From Vagococcus teuberi (lineage in GTDB: Bacteria; Bacillota; Bacilli; Lactobacillales; Vagococcaceae): a stretch of 64,000 bases of DNA. The DNA lies in the NCBI RefSeq assembly GCF_001870205.1, contig NZ_CP017267.1, positions 1,662,501 to 1,726,500 of the forward strand. Reading direction: 5' to 3'. Made by a program: the position numbers and the translations under genes. Shown here piece after piece: positions 18,511 to 27,150 of the stretch. The notes under the pieces were generated by a model. It worked only from the letters and a program-made list of their open reading frames with translations, was not told the origin of the DNA and searched no databases. Position 1 is the stretch's first letter. Each line of letters begins with the position of its first letter.

Positions 18511-19227
18511 TTACTCCTCTTGTAATAAATCTAACACGTTTACTGCGAGTTCTTTATAAGACGTCACTTCAACGTCTGGTTTCACCATCTCTTGTGTTAG
18601 TTTTTTATTGTATTTATTTAACCAAATGACTTGCCATCCAGCATTTTTTGCACCAATCACATCATTGTCATAAGAATCCCCAATATATAAAAACTCAGTT
18701 GATTCAGGATAGCTGTTCGCCACAACTTGAAAGGCTTTTGCATCTGGCTTACTGTATCCAATACTTTCTGAAATATGATGAGTGTTACTGTCAATCCATG
18801 TCGATACATTTAATTGATCTAGTTTTAGTTGTTGATGATTAGTCGGTCCATTAGTCAAGATTCCTGTTAAAATTTGGCGTTCTTTTAGAATCAATAATAA
18901 GTCAACCATCTCTGGATGCACAGTGATTCGATTTTGTTCATAGAAATACCTATCTTGGAATAGTTGGCATTTTCTATCTGTTGCCTCAACACCTAAATCT
19001 TTTAAGGCTTTTTGAATACGATACACTCGCATGTCTTCTAATGATAATTCTCCAGAAACAGTAGCTGGAAACATCTCATCACTATGATGACGAAACAACA
19101 AATACAAAGTTGATAAGTCCATATCCTTTATCCAGGGTTTATCTTGAAAGCTATGTGTCATGGCCAACTCAAATGGCACAAATTGGTCATATAATGTATC
19201 GTCCACATCAAACACAACGACAGTCAT
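18511..19227 (-). CDS. HAD hydrolase, YjjG/pyrimidine 5'-nucleotidase-like
   Basis: About 238 residues, taking the second ATG (19225-19227, [14 protein letters not shown]), which sits 8 bases from GGGAG. The ATG at 19236 touches the site directly. HAD motif I is FDVDDTLYD, motif II is GILTNGP, the conserved lysine lies in YSKPDAKAF and motif IV is [13 protein letters not shown]. The helical cap lies between motifs I and II, as in the YjjG/YfnB group that dephosphorylates nucleotides or small phosphometabolites. The real substrate is unknown. It forms a tight pair with engB. Confidence 0.85.
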   Translation of the reverse strand: MTVVVFDVDDTLYDQFVPFELAMTHSFQDKPWIKDMDLSTLYLLFRHHSDEMFPATVSGELSLEDMRVYRIQKALKDLGVEATDRKCQLFQDRYFYEQNRITVHPEMVDLLLILKERQILTGILTNGPTNHQQLKLDQLNVSTWIDSNTHHISESIGYSKPDAKAFQVVANSYPESTEFLYIGDSYDNDVIGAKNAGWQVIWLNKYNKKLTQEMVKPDVEVTSYKELAVNVLDLLQEE

Positions 19228-19263
19228 TCTCTTCATCTCCCATCAGCTCTCTTTTCATTATAT

Positions 19264-19292
19264 AAAAAAAATGGCTATTACGCCATTTTTTA
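19264..19292 (-). terminator. Terminator after the GDPD gene
   Basis: AAAATGGC (19268-19275) and GCCATTTT (19282-19289) form an 8-bp stem with flanking A/T runs. It can act in both directions between the GDPD and HAD genes. Confidence 0.85.
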
Positions 19293-19307
19293 TTAAAAAC
19301 TAATGAA

Positions 19308-21113
19308 TTACCCCATACCAATTAAGAAGTATAATAGTTTATCTGCATAAGTCGTTGCTTTTATATCTCGTGATAACACACTATTTAACAACGTCATATT
19401 ATCTGTAATCACGCCATCCACTCCATAAAAAATCATGCGATTCATGGTGTCTGTATCATTTAGCGTCCAAACATAAACCTTCTTATCTTGGTTGTGCATC
19501 GTTTGAACGAGGTTTTTTGTGAGTGTCGTGTATTCTACCGAGTAGAAATCCATATCTCCTTCAGGTGTCCCTGCAAGAGTAAAAGGCATAATATAGCCTA
19601 CATATAAATCTGGTTTTTTCTCTTTTAGTTCTTTCACTACATCAAATGACAGTGACTGAATTTCATGGCCTTCTTCTTTAATGATTGAATAGTACTTTTG
19701 GATAAATCGATCAATCATATCTGGACTATCTTGTTTCGTTGCCTTAATTTCAATTAATAGCTTTTGATCGAGTTCTTGCGCTCGTTTTAAATAGTCATCA
19801 AACGATACCAGTTTCGCTTCTTTTCCATGTTCTTTAGCCGTCATTTCCTGAAGTTCTTTTAACGTAAACTCATTTGGACGTCCTTTTTGTTGGATTAAAT
19901 GATTGAGTTTAAAATCATGCATGACAATAAACTCTTTGTCTTTAGTCTCTTGTACATCCATTTCGATAAAATTAGGACGTGTGTCTTTACTCGTCATTTC
20001 AAGAGCTTCGATAGAATTTTGAACATGATTGCCATTATCTACACCACGATGTGAAATAGTTAGTGGACGATGAATACTTGGCTGTGTTAAAAACAAATAA
20101 TTATAGGATAAAACACTGATCACTAGCCACACTCCACCCAAAGTCAACATCGCTTTTTGTGGCCAACTAATTTTTCTATAAGTTGTTTGATTAACTGATG
20201 AAAAAATTTCTTTGATATCAGGTAAATAGCCTAGTTTATCCATATTAGAAATCGTAATAAAGAAAATCCCAATCGTTGTTAAAACAAGATTAACTACCCA
20301 ATTAAACTGCAACAAGGTCAATAAGACAATTGCGACATAGAAACTCTGATGTTGGTAATATGTATCGGCTAACTCTTGTATACCAATCACTAAACCATTT
20401 ACAATTAATGCTATCACTGCAATAGTTCCTATTACAAAAACAAACTGCAATACAATTGATTTGAAATGTTTTTTAGTTTGTTGCCAACTTATTTTACTTG
20501 CTTCTTTAAAAGTGTAATCCTTTAAAATCATCAAAGGCAATGTAAACATCAAACGAATCGCGACCACAATTAAACTGACATATACTAATATAAACAGAAC
20601 GACGAAAATGACACGATTTTCAAAGATAAAATCAACGATAAAAACTGGGATCTTAAACTTTGATAACAAATCTGAATGAAACCTAATAGCCCCCAATGGA
20701 CTTAATAGAATAAAGTAGCATAAGAAGAATAAAAAATTATTTACTTTTAATTTTTTCATCTGTACAATTGTTTCTCTCGCCAATTGACGTAGCGAAATTG
20801 CGACTTTATTTTTTATAAAATACATCGTCAACAATAAAAAGGTGTACTCAAAATAAATGGTAGACACTAGTAAAAACAACATCATAATAAGTAAACATAG
20901 AACAATTGGATGATGAAACACAATTAAACCGACTGTATCATAAGACAGATAGGGAATATCTCCCATTCTTAATATAAAACGAGTTAAAGTGACCATCAAA
21001 GGTGTTATGATAAATAATATGATGACGTTGGCCAATATAACACTTTTAGACGAACGTACCCCATCTTTAATGAATTCAAGTGATTTTTTTATACTATTTT
21101 TTATTTTGTACAT
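19308..21113 (-). CDS. Membrane glycerophosphodiester phosphodiesterase
   Basis: A 601-residue protein with two parts. Residues 1-345 hold about seven to eight membrane spans (GDPD membrane domain). Residues 350-580 form a GDPD catalytic domain with SHRGVDNGNHVQNSIEA, the metal-binding pair in FIEMDVQETKD, the second histidine in IVMHDFKLN and the LLIEIKA strand. Such enzymes split glycerophosphodiesters to glycerol-3-phosphate and an alcohol. With a membrane domain the likely substrate is lipid or lipoteichoic-acid-derived glycerophosphate, an inference from the family. It is a single-gene unit with its own terminator. Confidence 0.93.
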   Translation of the reverse strand: MYKIKNSIKKSLEFIKDGVRSSKSVILANVIILFIITPLMVTLTRFILRMGDIPYLSYDTVGLIVFHHPIVLCLLIMMLFLLVSTIYFEYTFLLLTMYFIKNKVAISLRQLARETIVQMKKLKVNNFLFFLCYFILLSPLGAIRFHSDLLSKFKIPVFIVDFIFENRVIFVVLFILVYVSLIVVAIRLMFTLPLMILKDYTFKEASKISWQQTKKHFKSIVLQFVFVIGTIAVIALIVNGLVIGIQELADTYYQHQSFYVAIVLLTLLQFNWVVNLVLTTIGIFFITISNMDKLGYLPDIKEIFSSVNQTTYRKISWPQKAMLTLGGVWLVISVLSYNYLFLTQPSIHRPLTISHRGVDNGNHVQNSIEALEMTSKDTRPNFIEMDVQETKDKEFIVMHDFKLNHLIQQKGRPNEFTLKELQEMTAKEHGKEAKLVSFDDYLKRAQELDQKLLIEIKATKQDSPDMIDRFIQKYYSIIKEEGHEIQSLSFDVVKELKEKKPDLYVGYIMPFTLAGTPEGDMDFYSVEYTTLTKNLVQTMHNQDKKVYVWTLNDTDTMNRMIFYGVDGVITDNMTLLNSVLSRDIKATTYADKLLYFLIGMG

Positions 21114-21272
21114 TATACCACCTCACTCTTAGTATTATATATTATGATATGTCATAAATGCGTGTCAATAGTTTATTTATTCTGTGACCTTTTTGTTATA
21201 TCTATCTCTGTTCGCAAAACTTATAATAAATAAAAAATATTCTTTACAAAGCAATATTTCAAGGTGTCTGAC

Positions 21273-21302
21273 TTGTCTAATGCTATCTTTTTTGGATAAA
21301 AT
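21273..21302 (+). promoter_or_regulatory. Candidate promoter of the carbonic anhydrase gene
   Basis: TTGTCT (21273-21278) and TAAAAT (21297-21302) with an 18-base spacer stand about 30 bases before the start codon. The match is fair and the position is right. Confidence 0.4.
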
Positions 21303-21334
21303 TTCATTAATAATTTATTTGAAGGAGTTTTTTG

Positions 21335-22000
21335 ATGAAACATTTTGAAGCGCCGATACTTGATTGGAATTATGCAACGCAACATGACTGGTGTTGTGAA
21401 CATTCTTTATCACAATCTCCCATTGATATAGAGACTGATACACTTGAAACAATGATGGATACTGGAAAAATCCAGCTGACTTATTCTCGAACTGTTGATG
21501 CTATTTTTGATACTGGATCAGCCATTCAAGGTATTGCAACTGGAACAGCTAATATCAATAATCGTTTTTTCAATTTACAACAATTTCATTTTCACACTCA
21601 CAGTGAGCATAAAGTTGATGGAAAAACGTGTGATGCGGAACTTCATTTTGTTCATGAAGCTCAAAATGGTCGACTAGCAGTTTTAGGTGTATTTTTAGTT
21701 GAAGGTCGTCATAACGAGACATTGCAAAATCTACTTGATGCTATTAATACAAATAAATCGATTCACAATGTGTATCTATATGATTTACTACCAAGAATTT
21801 CTGATTACTATCACTATCTTGGTTCTTTAACAACCCCACCACTAACAGAAAATGTAGAATGGTACGTATTTAAAGAAACGGTTGAAATATCACATAAACA
21901 ACTTCAAATACTAAGAAACTATCATGCAAACAATTGTCGTCATACTCAACCTCTTAATGGACGAAAAGTTTTATTTAAATCATTCAACAAAAAATCCTAA
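21335..22000 (+). CDS. Alpha-class carbonic anhydrase
   Basis: 221 residues from the ATG at 21335, which has GAAGGAG 7 bases upstream. The zinc ligands are H85 and H87 in QFHFHTHSEH and H104 in AELHFVH, as in the alpha class. QSPIDI near the N-terminus and LTTPPLTENVEW near the C-terminus carry the active-site hydrogen-bond network. It interconverts CO2 and bicarbonate. Most bacterial alpha enzymes are exported, but this one has no signal peptide, so it is probably cytoplasmic and may supply bicarbonate for biosynthesis. It is monocistronic and converges on the lysozyme-like gene with a shared terminator. Confidence 0.93.
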   Translation: MKHFEAPILDWNYATQHDWCCEHSLSQSPIDIETDTLETMMDTGKIQLTYSRTVDAIFDTGSAIQGIATGTANINNRFFNLQQFHFHTHSEHKVDGKTCDAELHFVHEAQNGRLAVLGVFLVEGRHNETLQNLLDAINTNKSIHNVYLYDLLPRISDYYHYLGSLTTPPLTENVEWYVFKETVEISHKQLQILRNYHANNCRHTQPLNGRKVLFKSFNKKS

Positions 22001-22020
22001 TGGCTAGACACCATTAGGAT
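21994..22020. terminator. Bidirectional terminator containing both stop codons
   Basis: ATCCTAATGG (21994-22003) pairs perfectly with CCATTAGGAT (22011-22020). The stop of the carbonic anhydrase (21998-22000) lies in one arm and that of the convergent lysozyme-like gene (22014-22016) in the other. A T7 run follows on the plus strand. Confidence 0.85.
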
Positions 22021-22625
22021 AATTTTTTTATTATTGTCATATTTCGTTTCACCAATTCAGCATAAAAGAAATTTCCTCCATTTTGGTACAATTTTCCTCC
22101 ATTATGAATTAGTGACATAGGTTCATAATAATGATAAGTCGCTTCATTTGTGTTTCCAAGCATTGGTGCTAGTACATCTTTAGAATACTGCTCTGCTAAG
22201 GACAAAGAACTTTTATTGCCATGAGTCGCCACATAATCAACATAACTAGTACCAAAATTATAAGCCTGTACACCTGTCCAAATGTCACACTCATTCTCAA
22301 GTGCGTACTTTATGGCGTCTGATAAATGCTTAACACCACTTGTAATACTTTCCTTTTCAGATGTTATTTTATTTTGTTCACCATATTTACTTTCACTACT
22401 TTGCATAACATCAACATTATTGCCTTTCGTTTCGGTAAATATAATTGCCAGGACAAGATCCTCATACTCTACCAAGTTCTCTTCTTCAAGTACCGTTTTG
22501 ACAAGTGGTTCCCATTTTAAAGTTTGAGTGACATGTTGTTTTAATTGCCACACATACCAACCACTTGCTACTAATAATCCTATTATTAAAAATAAAAAAA
22601 ATCGTTTTATAACTTTTTTAATCAC
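22014..22625 (-). CDS. Membrane-anchored lysozyme-like protein
   Basis: A 203-residue protein with a basic N-terminus and one membrane anchor (about 9-26), then a lysozyme-like domain (PF13702 type, as in CwlT and pneumococcal PvaA). The catalytic glutamate is in LAIIFTETKGN, followed by VMQSSES and a C-terminal VQAYNFGTSYVDYV block. Such muramidases cleave the glycan strand of peptidoglycan. No NlpC/P60 peptidase domain is attached, unlike CwlT. In the window it adds a third wall hydrolase to those near 4-5 kb. Its end lies in a terminator shared with the carbonic anhydrase. Confidence 0.85.
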   Translation of the reverse strand: MIKKVIKRFFLFLIIGLLVASGWYVWQLKQHVTQTLKWEPLVKTVLEEENLVEYEDLVLAIIFTETKGNNVDVMQSSESKYGEQNKITSEKESITSGVKHLSDAIKYALENECDIWTGVQAYNFGTSYVDYVATHGNKSSLSLAEQYSKDVLAPMLGNTNEATYHYYEPMSLIHNGGKLYQNGGNFFYAELVKRNMTIIKKLS

Positions 22626-22747
22626 TCATTCATTGCTCCTTATAATCAAGGTAGCATTTATTTTGTCATAATCTTATCTAATAATCAAGACTTATCAAGT
22701 CAGTTTTCTTTTAATTTAAGAATCACATAATGTCATTTAATTTTTTC

Positions 22748-22765
22748 TTTCGCCGATTGTAAAAT
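22748..22765. repeat. 18-bp sequence also present at 9015-9032
   Basis: TTTCGCCGATTGTAAAAT occurs here on the plus strand and again on the minus strand at 9032-9015. Here it runs into the IS30 left end. At 9 kb it lies just upstream of the IS1182 remnant. It may be the end of another, lost element. Confidence 0.6.
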
Positions 22766-23808
22766 TAAGCTAGACAACTAAAAAAATTATTTGTGATACA
22801 CTCAAATTGTCTTTCCAACTAAAGAAAACAAGGAGTTTAATCACAAATGACCTATATACATCTGACTACAGACGAGCTAGTTTTGATAGAATTTTATTAC
22901 CATCAAAATAAAAAAGGAACATACGTTGCGAAACAATTGAACCGAGAAAAACAGACTATTTATACTGTTTACAAAGCTTTTGACGAAGGGCTATCTGCAC
23001 TAGATTACTATAAAAGATACAAAAATAATAAAAAGAATTGCGGCAGATGTCCTATTTCTTTATCTGATAATGAAACAGAATACATTAAAAAGAAGGTTGT
23101 TCAAGGATGGACTCCAGATGTCATTATTGGTCGTGCTAAGTTTACTATTTCATGTTCTCTCAGTACTCTTTATAGATTATTTAAGCAAGGTCTGTTTGAT
23201 TTGACTGCATTACCTATGAAAGGTAAAAAGAAAGCAAATGGTTATAAAGAAAAAAGAGGCAAACAAGCCTTTAAAAGAACCATCCGTCAACGTAATAAGG
23301 ACTATCAACTCTTTAATAATGAATTGTGTCATCTTGAAGGTAACACAATTGTTGGAAAAGATCATAAAAGTGCTGTTATCACGCTTGTTGAAAGACTATC
23401 GAAAGTGATTATTACGTTAAAACCAATAGGCAGACGAGCAATAGATATCGAAAATAGTTTAAATAATTAGCTTAAAAAGTTTCCATGTCATCTATTTCAA
23501 TCAATCACATTCGATTGTAGTAAAGAATTTTCTAATTGGAAATCAATCAGCAATCTAAATGATATTGATAGTTATTTTGCCGATCCAGGAACACCCTCAC
23601 AACGAGTTTTAAATGAACACTCTAATAGTTTATTACGTAAAGATGGCTTACCTAAAAAAATGGATTTCAACAAAGTTGAAGAATCTTTTATCCAACCTAT
23701 CGCATCTAAAAGAAATAATATTCCTAGAAAATCATTAAACTATAAAACACCATTGAAAGTATTTTTGAGTTATGTAGACAATGATATTTTGTCTAGCTTA
23801 ATTTGACA
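22758..23808 (+). mobile_element. IS30-family insertion sequence (inactive)
   Basis: The left end TGTAAAATTAAGCTAGACAA (22758-22777) and the right end, reverse-complemented TGTCAAATTAAGCTAGACAA (23808-23789), form near-perfect 20-bp terminal repeats around a single transposase gene. No clear target duplication is visible at the edges. The element resembles the IS6770-like group of enterococci, by recall. Confidence 0.85.
22847..23806 (+). pseudogene. IS30 transposase with one in-frame amber stop
   Basis: The reading frame from 22847 (AACAAGGAG just before the ATG region) is a typical IS30 transposase: N-terminal HTH (VAKQLNREKQTIYTVYKAF), then LSDNETEYIKKKVVQGWTPD and the DDE start LEGNTIVGKDHKSA. 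A TAG at 23468-23470 stops it after 207 codons. The same frame then continues without any frameshift (SITFDCSKEFSNW, YFADPGTPSQRVLNEHSN, LSYVDNDILSSLI) to a TGA at 23804-23806, giving 319 codons in all. The stop replaces what is normally a tryptophan codon. A valine replaces the usual glycine in the TPSQRGLNEHSN block, a second sign of decay. Confidence 0.9.
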
Positions 23809-24128
23809 AATAAAATTTTTAAATGCTCTTAATGCACTTTCTACATTTTTAGATACTTCATTATCACATTTTGATTTACACATCGTTAAAGGCTCTATGC
23901 CAAATCGTGTGGATAGCCAATAATATTGATAAAAAAGTCTCAAAAATGAAATAGAATTAATTCGGCTATATAATTTTTGATGTGTATGAAGAAATTCATC
24001 TACATCTATTTTTTACATAAAAAAGAAACATACGAATCTTCTAGGTAAAATTAAAGTGACAAAACCAAATTTTAGCAAGGAAGATTCATATGCCTTACAA
24101 CCATTGTATACGAGTATCTCTGGATTTG
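23809..24128. mobile_element. IS scar zone: inverted ISL3 end and stub of a second transposase
   Basis: No intact gene. At 23891-23972 the plus strand matches the reverse complement of the ISL3 right end (AAATCGTGTGGATAG, then GATAAAAAAGTCTCAAAAAT), so it is the tail of another ISL3 copy in opposite orientation. At 24090-24128 an ATG begins MPYNHCIRVSLDL, which looks like the N-terminus of a different ISL3-group transposase (IS1251-like). It is cut after 13 codons by the left end of the intact ISL3 copy. Confidence 0.65.
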
Positions 24129-24198
24129 GGCTGTACGCTAAATCGTGTTGATAGATTAAATTCTGTCAATGCGATTTTTTGTTTTAGTCATAGAAAAA

Positions 24199-24259
24199 GG
24201 GGCATTCTTATTGGTAAAATTCAGTCGTCTATAACTAACATTACAAAGGAGAATACCCC
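24199..24259 (+). promoter_or_regulatory. Leader hairpin masking the transposase ribosome-binding site
   Basis: GGGGCATTCT (24199-24208) can pair with AGAATACCCC (24250-24259), which is the 3' part of the ribosome-binding region immediately before the ATG. In the second ISL3 copy the mismatch is repaired (GGGGTATTCT). Such pairing would limit translation when transcription reads in from outside. Confidence 0.45.
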
Positions 24260-24260
24260 T

Positions 24261-25538
24261 ATGGATAATAATATAAGAAAACTACTCAATTTAACAGATG
24301 ATTCTCTTATTTTTAATAAGGATTGGCTGTCTCGCGAAGCGAGAAACAACCGCTCAGTTAACATGATGACAGGAAGATTAGTGAATAAAGATAAGCAATG
24401 CCAGAAATGTGGATGTTATCAATCCGTTAAAAACAGAACGTATCAAACCATTAGTCAATTGCCTGAAGTTGAACGTTGCCCAACTTATCTGAAACTTCAC
24501 AGAGAACGTTACCTTTGTAGAAACTATGGCTCAACTTTCAGTGCTTCTACTTCTCTAGTAGATGACTATTGTCACATTTCTAAACAGCTTAAATACCAAA
24601 TTGCTTTTGACTTAAAAGAGAATCAATCACGTAAAAGAATCACAGAATGCCACAGTGTCTCTGAAAATACTGTTAAACGTGTGTTAGTATCATTTACGAA
24701 TAACCAGCAACCAACTTTTAACTTCTTGCCCAGGGCTCTTTGTGTAGATGAGTTTAGCTCTACTTCTGATTGTCATGCTGGAATGGGCTTTATTTGTACT
24801 GATGCGGCATCTAAAAAAATAATCGATATCTTACCTGATAAAAGATTGCATAAATTGGTTTCTTACTTTATGAAGTATTCCAGAAAATCACGTTTAAAAG
24901 TAAGATTTTTGGTCATGGACATGAATGCAAGTTACGGTCAACTATTAAAAACAGTCTTTCCAAACGCCGAAATCATTACAGATCGATTTCATATCATTCA
25001 ACATATTAACCGCTCTTTCAACACCTTAAGAATAAAAGAAATGAATCAGCTAAAACGCTACAATCAAGAGGAAGGAAAGCAGTATCGAAGATTAAAGCGT
25101 TATTGGAAACTCCTTTTAAAGGACAGTTCTGAATTAAACTATAAACACTTTTATTATCGTCCTTTATTCAAGAGAAATATGTCATCTACCGAATTGGTAG
25201 ATGAGTTACTTTCTTATAGTTCTCTATTAAAAAAAGCGTATCATTTTATGCAAGAATTGAAGTATGCTTATAAAACCAACGATTATGTTTTATTTTTAAA
25301 GTTATGTTCAAAGATACCTATTGAATTATCAAAGTATTTTAAAGATAAATTCAAGATATTTGGTAAGTTCTCTCAAGGAGTCATGAATGCCTTTAAATAC
25401 TCCTATTCAAATGGTTTCTTAGAAGGCATGAATAATAAAATTAAAGTGATTAAACGTGTGGCCTATGGCTATCGAAACTTTCTACTATTCAAACGACGTA
25501 TCTTTTTGATTCAAAATCAAGTTTTTCAAGTTAAATAA
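24261..25538 (+). CDS. ISL3-family transposase
   Basis: 425 residues from the ATG at 24261, which is preceded by AAAGGAG. The longer upstream extension is in fact the left repeat of the element plus the stub of another transposase. The N-terminus carries a zinc-finger-like CQKCGC with later cysteines (ERCP, YLCRN), then an HTH region (SRKRITECHSVSENTVKRVL). The DDE core starts at ALCVDEFSS with the second aspartate in FLVMDMNASY and the glutamate in SNGFLEGMNNKIKVIKR, all present. Length is normal for ISL3. The gene appears intact, so this copy could be active. Confidence 0.92.
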   Translation: MDNNIRKLLNLTDDSLIFNKDWLSREARNNRSVNMMTGRLVNKDKQCQKCGCYQSVKNRTYQTISQLPEVERCPTYLKLHRERYLCRNYGSTFSASTSLVDDYCHISKQLKYQIAFDLKENQSRKRITECHSVSENTVKRVLVSFTNNQQPTFNFLPRALCVDEFSSTSDCHAGMGFICTDAASKKIIDILPDKRLHKLVSYFMKYSRKSRLKVRFLVMDMNASYGQLLKTVFPNAEIITDRFHIIQHINRSFNTLRIKEMNQLKRYNQEEGKQYRRLKRYWKLLLKDSSELNYKHFYYRPLFKRNMSSTELVDELLSYSSLLKKAYHFMQELKYAYKTNDYVLFLKLCSKIPIELSKYFKDKFKIFGKFSQGVMNAFKYSYSNGFLEGMNNKIKVIKRVAYGYRNFLLFKRRIFLIQNQVFQVK

Positions 25539-25562
25539 AAAAGCGAGAGAATTTCTTCCCTC
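25533..25562 (-). terminator. ISL3 tail hairpin, probable terminator of the dlt operon
   Basis: On the minus strand the tail of ISL3 reads GAGGGAAGAAATTCTCTC followed by GCTTTTTT. It is the first terminator-like structure after dltD, about 80 bases past its stop. On the plus strand the same hairpin could end transposase transcripts less efficiently. Confidence 0.55.
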
Positions 25563-25644
25563 ACTCCAATTAATTCTATTTCATTTTTGAGACTTTTTTA
25601 TCAATGCTATTATCCATCAACACGATTTAATCTACAATCTTATT

Positions 25645-26904
25645 TTATTGATAATCTTTCGTTTGCCATTCTTTACTGTAAAAAAGTTCTGGATTCATTT
25701 TATAGTCTGGTTTTTGCTTAGATTTCAGAAATTCTTGTAAATAAGTATCCATTTCTAACCAACCACGCCATCCAATATGAATGGTATCTTCCATGAAGTA
25801 TTTTTCTCCACGCTTGTTAGTAAAATCAACAACATTATTAAATCCTTGAGATTTTAGTTGGTAATTAATTTTCTTAGAAAAATTATCTAACATCTCAGTA
25901 GATAAGCCTGTATAATCCGACCATAATTTATTGACTGGTGGAATAACAAACATAGCATCAATATTATTTTTATCTAAAAGTTCTAAAAATGCCTCAAAAT
26001 CACCATATTCAGGTGATGACATATAATTGAAATTCTTTTGAGAATTTTTTAATTTACCTTTCATAGGCATAATTCGATTTGAATAAAAACTATTTGAAAT
26101 TTCAAATGGGTTGTTATCTGTTTTATCATGTCCTATTTTGTAAGCTAATGTATCTAGTTCGTCAAAATTATATTGATTTGGTAGTTCTGTTACTTGTTTA
26201 TCTATTCGTTTATTCTTAGACACAATACCAATTTGTCCAAATAATAAATCTTCATTTTTAAGACGTTTGTATTTATAATAAGCTTTTCTTCTATCAGATT
26301 GTGATAATTCTTCACCATTTTTTACTTTCAACAATATTTTCTTTAACTGTGTATCAGATTTAACACTTTCAAACTCAAGTAAGCGTCCTGCTACATACTG
26401 ATCCGTTTTATCAGTCTCGTCTAAATCAACTAACCATTCATATGTTTCAATTGGTGAGTAGAATAGTGAGTACATTGGATCAGATACACCTTTTTTTACA
26501 AACCATTGTGGCGAAATAATAAACACAAGTTTTTTATTTTCCAATGGTTTTTTTACAGAATTTAGCATAAAAAAGTGGGTTAAAGATTGCGTTCCTGGCG
26601 CTCCTAGTAGAAACGGTTCATAAGATCTATCATATTTTTTAGCCAATACAGATGGATGGAAAGGATTCACACGACTTAATTCAGATGAACCAAAGAATGG
26701 TAAATACTTTCCAGACTCCATTGCTTGTCGTTTGATTTCTGAGCCTTTTAACACATTCACAGACATGGAAGATGCCGCTTCGTACACCTTCTCGTCTGAG
26801 GGATCTTTTATAAAATCAATTGGCGAATACAATAATGCTACTATGAACAATGCTGCTACAGCAAATGGTCCAACAGCGAAAAATATCTTTTTATTTAATG
26901 TCAT
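25645..26904 (-). CDS. dltD: D-alanyl-lipoteichoic acid biosynthesis protein DltD
   Basis: A 419-residue protein with one N-terminal membrane span (about 7-26) and an extracellular SGNH-like domain. The nucleophile block is LPFFGSSELSR (serines 73/74) and the Asp/His pair is in EDTIHIGWRGW. DltD works with DltB to place D-alanine on teichoic acids at the outer face, which lowers negative charge and protects from cationic peptides. Its first 4 bases overlap the end of dltC. The operon's natural downstream sequence has been replaced by an ISL3 insertion only 6 bases after the stop. Confidence 0.96.
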   Translation of the reverse strand: MTLNKKIFFAVGPFAVAALFIVALLYSPIDFIKDPSDEKVYEAASSMSVNVLKGSEIKRQAMESGKYLPFFGSSELSRVNPFHPSVLAKKYDRSYEPFLLGAPGTQSLTHFFMLNSVKKPLENKKLVFIISPQWFVKKGVSDPMYSLFYSPIETYEWLVDLDETDKTDQYVAGRLLEFESVKSDTQLKKILLKVKNGEELSQSDRRKAYYKYKRLKNEDLLFGQIGIVSKNKRIDKQVTELPNQYNFDELDTLAYKIGHDKTDNNPFEISNSFYSNRIMPMKGKLKNSQKNFNYMSSPEYGDFEAFLELLDKNNIDAMFVIPPVNKLWSDYTGLSTEMLDNFSKKINYQLKSQGFNNVVDFTNKRGEKYFMEDTIHIGWRGWLEMDTYLQEFLKSKQKPDYKMNPELFYSKEWQTKDYQ

Positions 26905-27137
26905 GATTGTAAAGATTCAACCTGTGCGATAATTTGTTCAGGAGTCGCCCATTCGCTTCTTTCATATTCAGAAACTGGTACAGTAATGCCTAATTGTCCA
27001 TCAACTTCAACCAACATTTGAACAGTTGCCATTGAGTCTAAAATACCTTCTTCATATAAATCAACAGTCATTTGATCAGAAAAATCTGTTCCTGTTAAAT
27101 CTTCTAAAATATTTAAAATTGTTTCTTTTACGTTCAT
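26901..27137 (-). CDS. dltC: D-alanyl carrier protein DltC
   Basis: A 78-residue acyl-carrier-like protein, acidic and helical. S35 in the LDSMATVQ motif is the attachment site for the 4'-phosphopantetheine arm that holds D-alanine. DltA loads it and DltB receives the D-alanyl group. It lies between dltB (13-base gap) and dltD (4-base overlap). A GGAGATGGG-like site precedes the ATG. Length and motif are typical. Confidence 0.97.
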   Translation of the reverse strand: MNVKETILNILEDLTGTDFSDQMTVDLYEEGILDSMATVQMLVEVDGQLGITVPVSEYERSEWATPEQIIAQVESLQS

Positions 27138-27150
27138 TTTTACCCATCTC

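Larger units (their letters stand above)
24129..25639 (+). mobile_element. ISL3-family insertion sequence, apparently intact
   Basis: The left end GGCTGTACGCTAAATCGTGT (from 24129) and the right end read inward from 25639 share TAAATCGTGTTGAT and form the terminal repeats. One transposase gene fills the element. The right end lies only 6 bases from the dltD stop codon. A partly deleted copy in the same orientation lies at 30489-31177. Confidence 0.85.
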
